Shown in pieces: positions 17,590 through 28,914 of a DNA stretch of 64,000 nucleotides (position 1 is the first letter of the stretch; every line of letters begins with the position of its first letter). The stretch comes from Plotosus lineatus. Lineage: Eukaryota > Chordata > Actinopteri > Siluriformes > Plotosidae. The translations under genes were made by a program, and so were the position numbers. The stretch covers positions 5,529,661 through 5,593,660 of the forward strand of contig CM045735.1 of NCBI GenBank assembly GCA_024760905.1. The letters run 5' to 3'. Under the pieces are notes generated by a model. That model was given only the letters and a program-made list of their open reading frames with translations. It ran no database searches and was not told the DNA's origin.

Positions 17590-18110
17590 CGTCCAACAGG
17601 CCAGTTTTGACAGAAAAAAAAAATAAAAGATTGAAGAAAAGGAATTTTTAGCTAGTTTGGGGCTAGCCTCCAACGCAGCTATCCTGGGAAGAGCAGCAAA
17701 CAACTGGCCTGTGAAGCCCACAGAGGGAGTGGAGCCCAGATTTTGACACAACTCAGTGTGGACGGGTTTGTTATTCCTTCAGTCTCTCGGTAATCTTTGT
17801 CGTTGCCAAGTCGTTTAACTGATAGTGTTCGTGTCTGTTGTTGCGTTGCATGGGATGATTTGGACGGGAGGTCTGGCTGAGATTAAAAAGAAAAAAAGAG
17901 AGAGAGAGAGCGAGATCATGCCAATAAGCTCGAAAGCTAACATTAATGTTCACGTTAACTCCCCACTCCCAGTCACTTCCAAAAGATGGCGGCTGTTTTT
18001 TTTCTTTCTATCTCCTCCTCCCCTCTGTGACAAAACACGAGTAAAATCTTCACAGGCGTCTTTCTAATCACAGCGTTGGACTCAGACCACTCCAACCGTG
18101 ACGTCACGGC
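17590..18110. promoter_or_regulatory. Promoter-like patch with YY1-type and CRE-type motifs
   Basis: AAGATGGCGGC, a YY1-type core, lies at 17983-17993. CGTGACGTCACG, a perfect 12-bp palindrome containing a full cAMP-response element, lies at 18097-18108. On the minus strand a strong splice donor (GG|GTAAGA) lies at about 17589. One reading is a minus-strand promoter with a non-coding exon that splices to the TAO kinase start exon at 7050, but transcript evidence is needed. No open frame here looks like a known protein. Confidence 0.35.
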
Positions 18111-18650
18111 TGACTTGGTTACGAAACACCTCCCCCCCAAAAAAAAACAAAACAAAAAAAAAACCCATAAAAAACAAAAAACAAACAAAAAAAAACGAAT
18201 GTTTCTCTATAATACACAAAGAAGTTTTACATGGGTTGGGAAATATTGTGGGTTAAGCTCTGAAAAGCCAGGCACTGATTTCTTCCCCCCACACTTTCAT
18301 TGCCTGCAGTTTTGCTTCCGACCACGAGGTGGCGAGAAAACGCAAAAAAAAAAAAAAGTATGACAGTCGGTTGGTCATTAATCGTCGAGGCGAAGGCGGG
18401 GTACAACCTCACACCTAGGGGCAAATTGAAATACAATTAGCCTAATGTACACGTCTGTGGGTTGTACAGATACATCACATAGAAATGCTCTTCTAAATCG
18501 AAATCGAAATCTGAAAATCTTGCTCTGAGAATGTGGAATATCTAACTTTGAAGTTGCGGCCATTTTTTTTTTTTTACACTAAGAGAAATGTTTACTTTTT
18601 CCTCCCAAACAAAATAATGGGCATAGTGCAATATAATTATAAGATAATTA

Positions 18651-19198
18651 CAGGTATCCTTCGCTACTTCACGTGTTCAATTCATGCGGCTTCAGTGCAT
18701 CCTGTTTTTTTTAAATAAATAAATAAATATTCATCAAATTCAAAAAAAGCAAACTAAGGAAGACTAGGTAGAAAAGTCAAGGAAAATGCCACAAAAACAA
18801 GGCCAATTATGCAAAAAAAAACCAAAAACAAACAAACCCTGGACCAACAAAACAAAAAACAACCCAAAATCACCCATCAAAACAACTTACATTGTTGCAT
18901 CTGTGTGTGTGTGCACACCCACTCACTATGCATGTGTGTCGTCTTCTTCTCATGCAATACCATCTGTATGTGTGTATTTATATTTTATTTACATCTTATG
19001 TTATTTTTTAATGCATAATTGTTATTATAAGCATTTATAGCATTTAATATGTATTTATTGATATTATATACACATATACATGTATGTATAAGTCAGTGGG
19101 AGGGTGGGGTGGTTGAGGGGGATGATCCTACTTTGCAGATTTTGATGGTCGCGTGGGGATCTCGGTCCCAATTAACCGTTGAAAGTGAGGGATCCCTG
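18651..19198 (+). mobile_element. pogo/Tigger-like MITE, single intact copy
   Basis: It begins CAGGTATCCTTCGCTACTTC and ends GTGAGGGATCCCTG, with TA on both sides (18649-18650 and 19199-19200). It is 548 bp, has no transposase frame, and serves as the reference copy for the pair at 7437-8423. Confidence 0.82.
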
Positions 19199-19637
19199 TA
19201 TAATATAATATAATATAATATAATATAATATAATATAATTTAATCCAATTTAATTTATTGTTGTAGTATCTACTGATTTATTTATTTATCGTATCATTAT
19301 TATCATTATTATTATAATTTTTATTTTTAATTACTTTTATTATTATTTTATTGTTTACTGGGCCTGTGTAAGGTCCTTTTTAAATATAGAATTTTTATGT
19401 ATTTATTTTATAGAAGTATTGTATGTGTTTTTGTTGATTTGAGCCTTCCTTCCTGTTTTTTAACTTGACTCTTTGAACGACCATGTAAGAATTCTTATGT
19501 GTGTAAATGTACAAATGGCAAATAAAAATCTTGAATCTTGAATCTTGTAGAGCCCAGGACTCAAACCCATGACCTTCTTGATGTGGGATGAATGTGCTTA
19601 CCACTACAACACCATGCCACTCAAACGCTAATATGCT

Positions 19638-19757
19638 CACTCACTCATTTTCTGAATCATTTAATCCTATGATTTTTGAGGCTGGCGCCTATCTTAACCA
19701 ACATTGGGTGAAGGCGAGGTACACCCTGAACAACTCGCCAGACAGACACGCATATCC

Positions 19758-19828
<71 letters not shown>

Positions 19829-20025
19829 CCATTCACACTCACAGTCTGATATAGGGCTAATTTGGAACAGCCAATCAACATGTTTTTGGACTGTTGGAGG
19901 AAACTGGAGTACATACCCAGAGGGAACCAATCCAAGCACTGTGTAATCGTGCAAATTCCTCATAGATATCTTTCGCCTTCTTGCAATGAGGTGGACGTGT
20001 TAACCAGTCTGACACTGTGCCACCC
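19638..20025 (-). repeat. SINE-A copy with long (CA)n
   Basis: A full minus-strand SINE-A that contains a (CA)n tract at 19758-19825. A separate head fragment of the same family lies at 19545-19622. Confidence 0.75.
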
Positions 20026-20059
20026 GGGTTTGAATTAATCTGGTAAATAATTCTATAAT

Positions 20060-20250
20060 ATAATGTTATTTATTTACATAATTTAGCAGACACTCTTATC
20101 CAGAATTATTTAAAATTAACTTTTTTTTTTTATACGACCGAGCAATTGAGGGTGAAGGGTCTTGTTCAAGGCCCAACATTGGTGATTGAACCCATGACCT
20201 TCAGATTAGACCATTGCCTTAACCACTAAGCCAGCACTGCCCCATGTATA
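20060..20250 (-). repeat. SINE-D copy
   Basis: It carries 'ttagcagacactcttatcca', 'cttgttcaaggcccaac' and the inverted tRNA-like head 'ccttaaccactaagcca'. This layout is common to a tRNA-derived SINE dispersed in teleosts. Confidence 0.7.
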
Positions 20251-20844
20251 ATATGTGTAACTTTGGTCATCAGTTAAAAAAAAAAGTCAGGTCAGGAAAG
20301 GAAGAAGCCATATATGGGCATCGATACACAATGGCAATAAAAAAAAAATTGGTAATAAAAGAAGGTGATAAAGAACTTGTGGAGAACCATTAACTTCCAC
20401 TGAAAATGTCATAGGAGGAACCTGGTACACTGCAGGGGTCAGGGACCGTAATGTTGATAACTGCTGTTACTTGTAGAAATCTTAATTCTCAAGGTCAGTT
20501 TCTCTCCGCAGCCAAGATTCCTACCAGTATAATTACCAAATGTACATCAGCACATTCGGCGCGGTAGTTCCTGAAGATAAACATTAACAGTTACGCTTAA
20601 TCAATGTCATGAAAACTGCGGCCGGCTATCAGCAATATATAATAAACAAAGCATTGAAATCCATGAAGAAATTCATGCTGTATTCTTTATCTGTATCTTA
20701 TCCAATAATAAAATTCTTAACATATACACAACACACCTAATTTACGCCTGTACTGTAGACACACCCAATTTCTGAAATCGAAGTCATCAATTCTACTACT
20801 ACGGTAGGAGCAGCACAGTGGCACATTCATCCATTTCATTCCTT

Positions 20845-21157
20845 CATCCATTCATTCATTCATTTCGTTTAATTTTAATTAAAGTCGTGGCAAGGCTGGT
20901 GACCATCTCGGTCGGCACTGAGTGAGGGCGGAGTACACCCTGGACGGCTCGCCAGGCCATCTCAGGGCAGAAACACAGTGACGGCTGTGCAGCCTACGCT
21001 TCACTAACATCAGTGACGGTTCTTTTACATGAACCTCTCACCATAGACAGTGAGAGACATGGCCGGCCTTTGATAGTGGCACTGGGGGGACAGCAGTGGC
21101 AACCATTGACATTGGGATCAGTAATCCAGCACCCTACCATCGGGTCACCACTGCCCA
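20845..21157 (-). repeat. SINE-B copy with tail T1
   Basis: Tail T1 ('gtacaccctggacggctc') is followed by the SINE-B body ('ggttcttttacatgaacc', 'gagagacatggccggcc') and the inverted head ending at 'ccactgccca'. Confidence 0.75.
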
Positions 21158-21380
21158 CACAGTTACACAGTGAGTAGCATGTTCGCCTCACTTCAAGGCG
21201 GTACTGGGTTCGAGTCCTGGCCTGGGCAAGTTTGTTTCTGTGTGGAGTTTGTATGTACTTCCCTTGCTTGGGTAGGATCCCTCTGGGTACTCTGGTTTCC
21301 TCCAACAGTCCAAAGACATGCACATTGGGTTAATTGGTTGTTCTAAATTGCCTCTAGGTGTGAGTGTGTGTGAATGGTTT

Positions 21381-21411
<31 letters not shown>

Positions 21412-21525
21412 TGGTCCTGCGATGGTCTGGTAAGGTGTTCAGGGTGTACCCAGTGTTGGCTGAGATAGGCTTCAGCCTTTTTTCAAAGCTAGTAGGCATA
21501 TTAAGGTCCGGTAAATAAATGAAGG
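21158..21525 (+). repeat. SINE-A full-length copy
   Basis: The tRNA-like head has a B-box region 'ctgggttcgagtcc'. The body contains a (TG)n tract at 21383-21410 and ends in 'ggtaaataaatgaa'. Confidence 0.75.
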
Positions 21526-21904
21526 ACTGTTTGATACCTTTATTTCAATAGTGACAGTGCAGCTGGACAGCTATTGAGATGTATACAATATTTATATTTA
21601 GCGCCCAAATGAGCACGCCAAAGGCAACAGTGGGGCAAATTAGTATGAATTAGTAAAACTAGGAAAATTTCCTGAGATGACAGAAAGGAAGGTTGAGTGG
21701 AACCAGCCATGTGATGCTTAATATAACCAGTGGGAATAATAATCATTACTGTTAAACCACTTTCATAAACAAACTGGAATTTATTTGTTGTGCGGAGTTC
21801 GCAGAGCTACAACAGAAGGGACTGGTGTGGATTTGTGTGAGATGGATTTGAAAGCGGTGTAGTCTCGTTAACACAAAAACTATGTGTTGTACATCTCTCG
21901 AGGG

Positions 21905-22565
21905 GTGGTGGGGATGCTGGTGCCTAGCTCAGCCAACGCCACACAAAGGCGGGATAATCCCTGAACAGTTTACCAGACCATCACAAGGCCAACACTCAAA
22001 CACAGCCATTCACACTCACACATTCACATAGGGGCAATTTGAAACAACCAATTTAGCACAATGTCCTTGTCTTTGGACTGTCTGAGGAAACCGAACTTCA
22101 TAGTTCATTTCTGTAACCGCTTAATCCTAATTATGGTTGCGGGCAGGTTGGCGCCCATCCCAGCCGACTTCTGGCGTGGGTAGCGTACACCCCAGATGGC
22201 TCACCAGGCCATTGCAGGGTGGAAACACGCTGACGGCTTTGCAGCTCCTCTTGTCGAAAGTCAGCAATGGTTCTTTTACATGAACCTCACACCATAGGGA
22301 GTGAGACACACGGCTGGCCTTTGAGAACCCAGTTAGGGGCACTGGAGGGGACGGTGGCAACTCGTGGAGAGTGAGGCTTGAATCAGTGATTCAGCACCTT
22401 TAGCACCAGGCCACCACTGCCCTCGAAACCGAACTTCGAGGAGGAAACCCATGAATGCACAGGGAGACCCTGCAAACTCCACGTGCTCACCAAGTTCAGG
22501 ATGCAAACCCGGAACCTTCTTGCTGTGAGGTGGGCGTTCTAATCACTATGCCACCGTGCATCCCT
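21905..22565 (-). repeat. SINE-A copy split by a SINE-B insertion
   Basis: The left part (21905-22099) and right part (22425-22565) are continuous once the SINE-B at 22100-22424 and one copy of its target duplication are removed. Confidence 0.8.
22100..22424 (-). mobile_element. SINE-B insertion with 13-bp target duplication
   Basis: A full SINE-B with tail T1 is bounded by GAAACCGAACTTC at 22087-22099 and again at 22425-22437. This fixes its ends and shows it jumped as a unit into an existing SINE-A. Confidence 0.92.
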
Positions 22566-22919
22566 GAAAGTAAGACAAGCACAACCCTGAAGTTCTATTT
22601 TTTATGTTGAGAGATGGGGGGGGGATGGGTATGACATTAACCTTTGTCTACATTTGAAATCAACTGCCGCCTTTTACAGTGTCCCGTTCTGCAGTTATCT
22701 TTAAAGTCGATGTGTAGTAAGGACGCCATTTTTTCCTATTGTGTAGCAAAGTGTTCTCAATGTAATGAGCTACTATAAAAGAGTAGCGTAGGTGAATGAC
22801 CTTAACATCATGTACTAAACCTTGATGTAAGAAAGGAGCGAATTATTACACAATGAGGTCATAGATTGGCCAAATTACAGTCACTTCATCCCATTATAGT
22901 AATGAAGGATAGTTTCACT

Positions 22920-23034
22920 CACTCAACTGCCAAACCGCTTCATCCTTTCAGGGTTGTCTCAGGCTCAAGCCTGGAGCCTGTCCCAGTCTGCACTTGGAGA
23001 AAGCTCCTTGAACAACCTGGCAGACCACTCTAGG

Positions 23035-23100
<66 letters not shown>

Positions 23101-23280
23101 CCATTCACATGCACACTGAAGGACAATTTGGAACATCCAATTAGCCTATAATGAGCATGACTTTGAAGTGTGGAGGAAACTGGACTACCTGGAGGAAACC
23201 TACACGAGTATGGAGTGAACATGTAAACATACAGACAAGCCCTGAGCCTGGGAATCGAACCCAGGACCTTCGTCAGCCAT
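22920..23280 (-). repeat. SINE-A copy with long (CA)n
   Basis: Nearly full minus-strand SINE-A with (CA)n at 23039-23097. Its head half is part of the 369-bp tandem duplication. Confidence 0.75.
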
Positions 23281-23319
23281 TTAGCTGCTATAGTGTTTTT
23301 AAAGACTATTTCCTGTCCA

Positions 23320-23365
<46 letters not shown>

Positions 23366-23429
23366 GTTGTTGTGGTTGCCTTTTATGTTTTTATTAGTGT
23401 TTTAAGGAGTCCACTGGAATTAGCTAATG

Positions 23430-23469
<40 letters not shown>

Positions 23470-23688
23470 CCATTCACATGCACACTGAAGGACAATTTGG
23501 AACATTCAATTAGCCTATAATGAGCATGACTTTGAAGTGTGGAGGAAACTGGACTACCTGGAGGAAACCTACACGAGTATGGAGTGAACATGTAAACATA
23601 CAGACAAGCCCTGAGCCTGGGAATCGAACCCAGGACCTTCGTCAGCCATTTAGCTGCTATAGTGTTTTTAAAGACTATTTCCTGTCCA

Positions 23689-23725
<37 letters not shown>

Positions 23726-23792
23726 GTTGTTGTTGTGGTTGCCTTTTATGTTTTTATTAGTGTTTTAAGGAGTCCACTGGAATTAGCTAATG

Positions 23793-23833
<41 letters not shown>
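23096..23833. repeat. 369-bp tandem duplication
   Basis: Two nearly identical units are offset by exactly 369 bp (a marker block recurs at 23151 and 23520). Each unit comprises a SINE-A head half, a TTA-repeat tract, 'ggttgccttttatgttttta' and a CA tract. One substitution is obvious (gaacatcc versus gaacattc) and the TTA tract length differs. Confidence 0.88.
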
Positions 23834-23856
<23 letters not shown>

Positions 23857-23879
23857 GCACGCATGCACACACGCACGCA

Positions 23880-24205
23880 CACACTCCGTCACTCACTCAT
23901 TTGCTTTCTCCTATTAGGGTTACAGAGAAGTTGGAGTCTGTCTCAGCCAACACTAGATGAATGTATTGTACAGTTGGACCATCTGAAGACCAACACACAC
24001 AACCATACTCATTCACAATTACACCTAGGGGCAATCTGGAACAATGCCAATAAGCCTAATGTGCATTTGTTTAGATTCTGGAAGGAAACAAGAGTACCCG
24101 GAGGAAACCCATGCAGGCATGTAGAGAACATACAGACTCTGGAAACAGAAAGGACGTTCCTGGTGTCAGGCAGACGTGCTAACCAGGAGACCAGTGTGCA
24201 GCCTA
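23880..24205 (-). repeat. SINE-A copy
   Basis: Nearly full minus-strand copy ending in the inverted head 'cagacgtgctaaccagg'. A CA/CG-rich microsatellite precedes it (23794-23880). Confidence 0.7.
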
Positions 24206-24940
24206 CATATATGAGCCAATTCCAGCATGAGGTCAGTTTGTGTTTGTATTGCGAGGAAAAGCAGAGTTTGCCACTCCAGGTCAAGGCGAGCGATGAAACA
24301 CTAACACGGACGTGTTTTCTTTGAACGGTATCCTTGGGTTTATAAAGACCACCAAGGAGAAGTACTATTTGGTGGCCATCATGTTTGTGTTCAGTAAATC
24401 CAACACTCTGTATAATACGAGACCTTTGTTGATACTAACTTTTCTTCAAATCACTTTCCCTTTCAAAGTCCATCGATTTAACTACATCATGACTCACCTG
24501 CTTGACATATTAACCAGGAGACTGAAGGAACTGTTGAGTGTAGTAAAAATGAGTAAGAATGCACTAAACTGACAGAAGCTGAGGAACGAGGATTTTAGGA
24601 ATTTAGATATTTAGGTTGTGGAGATTGAGGAGGTCCGTATCACTCTCCATCTCACATACTGTACTCCAGTGACGCTTGTGTTTTATTGGACGAGGCAACA
24701 TTGCAAGACCTTGATGAGGAGGAGCTTCATGAGATTTTATTAAGTTGCCTAATACAGGATTAGAGATCTTTTTTCTGCACCTCGCGTAAGGAAATTACAT
24801 TTCAGACATAGTCTTAGTGTTGTATGAATTTCAATATTTATCATGCATGATCCGAATGGAACTATCGATCCCAGATGTCTAGGAAAGCCTCCACTGGCTT
24901 TGGATGTTATAAGTCGTAAGTGGGTTTTTTTTTTATTATT
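24206..24940. other. Intergenic, nothing recognised
   Basis: Some open frames of 60-90 codons exist, but none resembles a protein I know. No splice-flanked exon of slc51a was found here. Confidence 0.35.
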
Positions 24941-24942
24941 AT

Positions 24943-24943
24943 T

Positions 24944-24986
<43 letters not shown>

Positions 24987-24993
24987 GTGTATA
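24943..24993. repeat. CA/TA microsatellite
   Basis: A compound (CA)n-(TA)n tract at the start of a 650-bp microsatellite-rich cluster. Confidence 0.85.
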
Positions 24994-25005
24994 TATATAT
25001 ACATA

Positions 25006-25198
25006 TTCTTCTTTTCGCTTTGGCTGTTCCCTTCAGGGGTCGCCACAGCAAATCCTCTGCCTCCATCTCACCCTATCCTCTGCATCTTCTTCTCTTACAC
25101 CAACTACCTTCATGTCCTCCTTCACCACATCCATAAATCTGTTCTTTCGTCTTCCGCTAGGCCTTCTGCCTGGTCATTTCAACCTTAGCATCCTACTA
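25006..25198 (-). mobile_element. RTE-type LINE 3' fragment
   Basis: It contains 'aggggtcgccacagcaaatc', 'catctcaccctatcctctgc' and 'catgtcctccttcaccacat'. This is the reverse complement of the 3' end seen at 57890-58085. Confidence 0.8.
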
Positions 25199-25219
25199 TA
25201 TATATATATATATATACAT

Positions 25220-25307
<88 letters not shown>

Positions 25308-25335
25308 ATATGTATATATATATATATATATATAA
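25199..25335. repeat. (TA)n/(CA)n microsatellite
   Basis: Long alternating TA with embedded CA runs. Confidence 0.9.
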
Positions 25336-25593
<258 letters not shown>

Positions 25594-25637
25594 ACACACA
25601 CACACTGTATATGCTTCATTTTCAATTTGTTCAATTT

Positions 25638-26033
25638 GGAGGGCAGTTTTGGCCTGGTGGTAAAGGGTGCTGGATAGCTGATCCTAAGGTTAGGGGTTTG
25701 AGTCCCACTCTCCACAACGTTATCACTGTCATCTAACTGGGTTATCAAAGGCCAGTCATGTCTCTCACTGTCTCTGGTGAGAGGTTCATGTAAAAGAACC
25801 ATTGCTGACCTTCATAAAAAGGAGCTGCAAAGCCGTCCGCGTGTTTCTGTCCCGTGCTAAAGGGTTGTGTCAGGAAAGACATCCTTTGCTGACTTTTGTA
25901 AAGAGTAGGAAGGGCATCCTACATAAAAAAAAAAAAAAAAACTATGCCAAATCAAGCGTGCGAATCAGATGATTCGCTGTGGCGACCCCTGAAATAGGGA
26001 AAAAGCTGAAAGGAAAAGAAAAAGAAGATACGA
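25638..26033 (+). repeat. SINE-B copy with RTE-type tail T2
   Basis: The tRNA-like head ('ggtaaagggtgctggatagc') and SINE-B body continue into tail T2: 'agaaggcatcc'-like block, 'gaatcagatgattcgctgtg', 'gcgacccctgaaatagg' and an A/G-rich end. It lacks the T1 body. Confidence 0.8.
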
Positions 26034-26424
26034 GTATATGCTTCAATTAGTCTGACTCTGACTACATGTTATATACACAGCTGTAGGGACAACTGAGACT
26101 TTTCACTTTTCATGGTTGTTACTATGAAATTCGTACTGCGTACTGTTTTCTGTACCCGTATGATAAGTTAAACAGAGGCTGATGGAACTACTCTTTGAGC
26201 CTTCTGATGATTGTTTTTCTCCTAAGTGGAATTCCAAGCTGCTTGAAACTGTGCTATAGTTGTGAGAATCCATGGAAGAAGCAGGCTGACTCACTTCTTG
26301 TGTGCGTCCTTGTGTATAATCAGCAGGTAGCTCAGGATCGTTAGTGTTTCACCCCTTAACCTGAACACTTCACATGAGTGGGGCAGTGAAGGCCAGTTGT
26401 AAAAAAAACAAACAAACAAACAAA

Positions 26425-26935
26425 AAAACTAGCCTTCACCCACAGAAGGACGCCAGTTGTTTATTTGGCGAGAGCTAACCATACCACTGCAAAGGTTTTC
26501 TTGTGTCTCTTTGCTTCTTTGATAATCTGGCTGATTGGTGTGGTGTGCTCGAGGCATCCTGAATGGCCCAGGATTCCTCCTTTTTGCACACTTGGGTCCA
26601 CAAATTAATTTGCTAGCAGGTAAGCTGTCATTCTCTTTGCTACTATTGACCAAAAGATCTTCCCCTCAATATCCAACAAAGAAATCTCTCTGAAGTGGGA
26701 TACCAATGATGAGTTCAATTCCTTGGGTACAAAGCAGCTTTCTGCTAGTGTCCATGTGCTTGGCAGCTGTTTTATCTTCCATATCATACGCAGAATCTTG
26801 GATAGCCTATGGAGCAGCAAAGGGCAGTTCTTATAGATCTTATATGTTGTACCTAATGGCCCTGGTGCTGATGCTGATCGAGATTTCTTCAACACTGTCT
26901 TGACCTCATCAAAAGTGAAATCTGACATACTGATT
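26425..26935 (-). pseudogene. Reverse transcriptase relic of an R2/NeSL/Hero-like LINE
   Basis: The minus-strand frame from 26928 has FDEVKTVLKKSRSASAPGP followed by TTYKIYKNCPLLLHRL, WIxKE-like and SLLDIEGKIFWSIVAKRM blocks. These match the N-terminal fingers of a non-LTR reverse transcriptase group found in fish and invertebrates. A frameshift follows at about 26610, and further homology (LSKKQRDTRKPLQWYG) ends at a stop near 26470. The clade name is tentative. Confidence 0.6.
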
Positions 26936-27103
26936 GTACATTTTATTGGATAAAATTTTCATCATTTTTAGATCAAGGCTGTTAAATTTTCAGCTAATTC
27001 TTCACACCACATCAATAGGTCAGTCATACGAGAATGAGTTAAATGCATTAAAAATGATAAAATCACAATGTTTGCATACACAATGTATGCATACGAATCA
27101 TAT

Positions 27104-27210
27104 CATGTAATGTCATCATCACCATCCTCATCTTCCGCTTCTTCCGGGGTCGGGTCACGGGGCCAGCAACCTAAGCAATGAGGTCCAGACATCCCTCTCC
27201 ACAGCCACAA
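27104..27210. repeat. Fragment of a dispersed teleost repeat
   Basis: The block 'cttccgcttcttccgggg' then 'agacatccctctccacagcc' resembles a LINE 3' fragment common in fish genomes, from memory only. Confidence 0.35.
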
Positions 27211-27211
27211 G

Positions 27212-27460
27212 ACTGGGGATTTAGCTCAGTTGGTTGAGCGTCCGCTTTATCCTCTGGAAGGTCGAAGTTCAAATCTGGCCGCATCATACCATAACATGTT
27301 AAAATTTAGTAGTTGTTGCTTCCTGCTTGGCACTCAGCATCAAAGGATAGAGCAACACAATAACTGGTGCTGCACGGATCACAAAAAAAACACCAAACCG
27401 TGCTTTGAGCATAATATTCAGTATGGATAAAGCGCTATATAAATCTACTACAATACAAAA
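27212..27460 (+). repeat. tRNA-derived SINE with 'gcgctatataaat' tail
   Basis: The head GGGGATTTAGCTCAGTTGGT with B-box 'gaagttcaaatctggcc' looks like a real tRNA gene at first sight, but the anticodon arm does not close well. It continues into a body ending in 'aaagcgctatataaatc', the end typical of V-SINE/DeuSINE-type families. Confidence 0.6.
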
Positions 27461-27600
27461 AAAAGACCCATATATATTAAAACTCCTCCACTTGGGGCAG
27501 GACCTCATTCCCGACCCAGAAGGTGCATTACATGTCATGCAATGTTGGTTAGCTAATCATACTAAAGGTCAAAAATGGACCTGCGCCCATTATATAATAA

Positions 27601-27909
27601 GGTAGGTAAGTCTGTTGGGTTTTTACACCCGAGCCTCGTGGCTCATCAGGCCGGTGCTTATCCCCGGTTTCCATAGCGTGAAGCGACCAGGAGTTCAACT
27701 CCCCCTGGATGGGACACTAGTCCATCGCAGGTTACCTTCCCAGTATATTTTTACTGGTACCCATTTATACTGCTGGGTGAACAGAGGCACACTTGTGGTT
27801 GAGACCTTGCCCAGGGGTCTTAGCACAGTGAGGGTCTCAGTGGGATTCAAACTCACGCCCTCCTGATCATGAGCGCAGCACCCTAACCACTATGCCACCG
27901 GCCCCACAT
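27601..27909 (-). mobile_element. SINE-C insertion with 13-bp target duplication
   Basis: A full SINE-C: inverted head 'accctaaccactatgccacc', body 'ggtctcaaccacaag'-type sequence (inverted) and end hairpin GGGTGTAAAAACCC. It is bounded by CATTATATAATAA at 27588-27600 and 27910-27922. Confidence 0.9.
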
Positions 27910-28434
27910 CATTATATAATAAAACTAGACAAAATATGATCAGATACAATATAAAATTAAAACTTAAAGCAAAGTTGTTCAATAGACTATGCTATTCAGC
28001 GACATCCATCAATCCTGAGGTACATAATTATTTTAGTATATATTACATTATAAAAGTATACACTACACTTTACAAAGCAAACTATAAAAATATTTTGGGC
28101 AGCTCAAGTGAGCCCTGTATACTCCAAGTATCACTAAGTGCTATATAGCTGACAGAGCTTTTTGTGCCCATTTGGATATTTAGTATATACTACATATAAA
28201 CATAAGTAAACTGTACTCTGTAATGTTCTGGTGATGTAAACACAAGTGAAACAAGATTTTATGGTGTACTTTTATTTACAAAAGTGTCGTAATGATCATC
28301 CATATGACTAAGAAAAACCTTGAGTCATTCATTTTGATTTAAACATTATCCACTCAGAATAATTTTTTAAAAATTCCCCAGAAAACCAGACCAATCAGAT
28401 TGCACTATTCCCTCATTGTATTCATTCATCCATT

Positions 28435-28670
28435 CATTCATTTTTTGAAACACTTAATCCTAATTAGGGTCGTGGGAGAGGCTGGCGCCCATCCCAGCTG
28501 ACTCCGGGTGAGGGCGGGGTACACGCCGGACAGCTTGCCAGGCCATCGCAGGGCGGAAACACGTTGAGAGCTATGCAGCCTACACTTGTCGAAAGTCAGC
28601 TATGGTTCTTTTACATTCCATTCACCACATGGCCGGCCTTTGATAACCCGGTTAGCTGCATTCAGGGTCC
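28435..28670 (-). repeat. SINE-B copy with tail T1, truncated
   Basis: Tail T1 ('gagaggctggcgcccatccc') and part of the SINE-B body ('catggccggcctttgataac') are present; the head is missing. Confidence 0.7.
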
Positions 28671-28914
28671 AGTATAGTATATAGTAATAAATGGTATTCT
28701 TTCTACTGTGCAACTAATTCTTGGTCCTTTTTGCAATGCTTTTTTACAGTCACAGTATTTTTAAATGGTTGGTTTACAGAACGTGTCACTTTCTGCATTA
28801 TTTCATTCTGCCACTGTAGCATTAAGTCCATTGCTATCTATAATTCTTCTTTCAATAAGATTGCGATTATGTACGGTTCCTGATTGGCGCACTGACTATC
28901 AAGTATGAATCTAG

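Noticed and set aside
24312..24572. Open frame of 86 codons with a hydrophobic stretch, considered as a missing slc51a exon
   Set aside because: No similarity to the slc51a N-terminus and no suitable splice signals in phase with the exon at 29343.
26103..26294. Serine-rich minus-strand open frame of 63 codons
   Set aside because: No recognisable homology or gene context; it lies between a SINE and a LINE relic.
27212..27290. Possible functional tRNA gene
   Set aside because: The acceptor stem does not pair and the anticodon arm is poor. The sequence continues into a SINE body ending in 'gcgctatataaat', so it is a SINE head.
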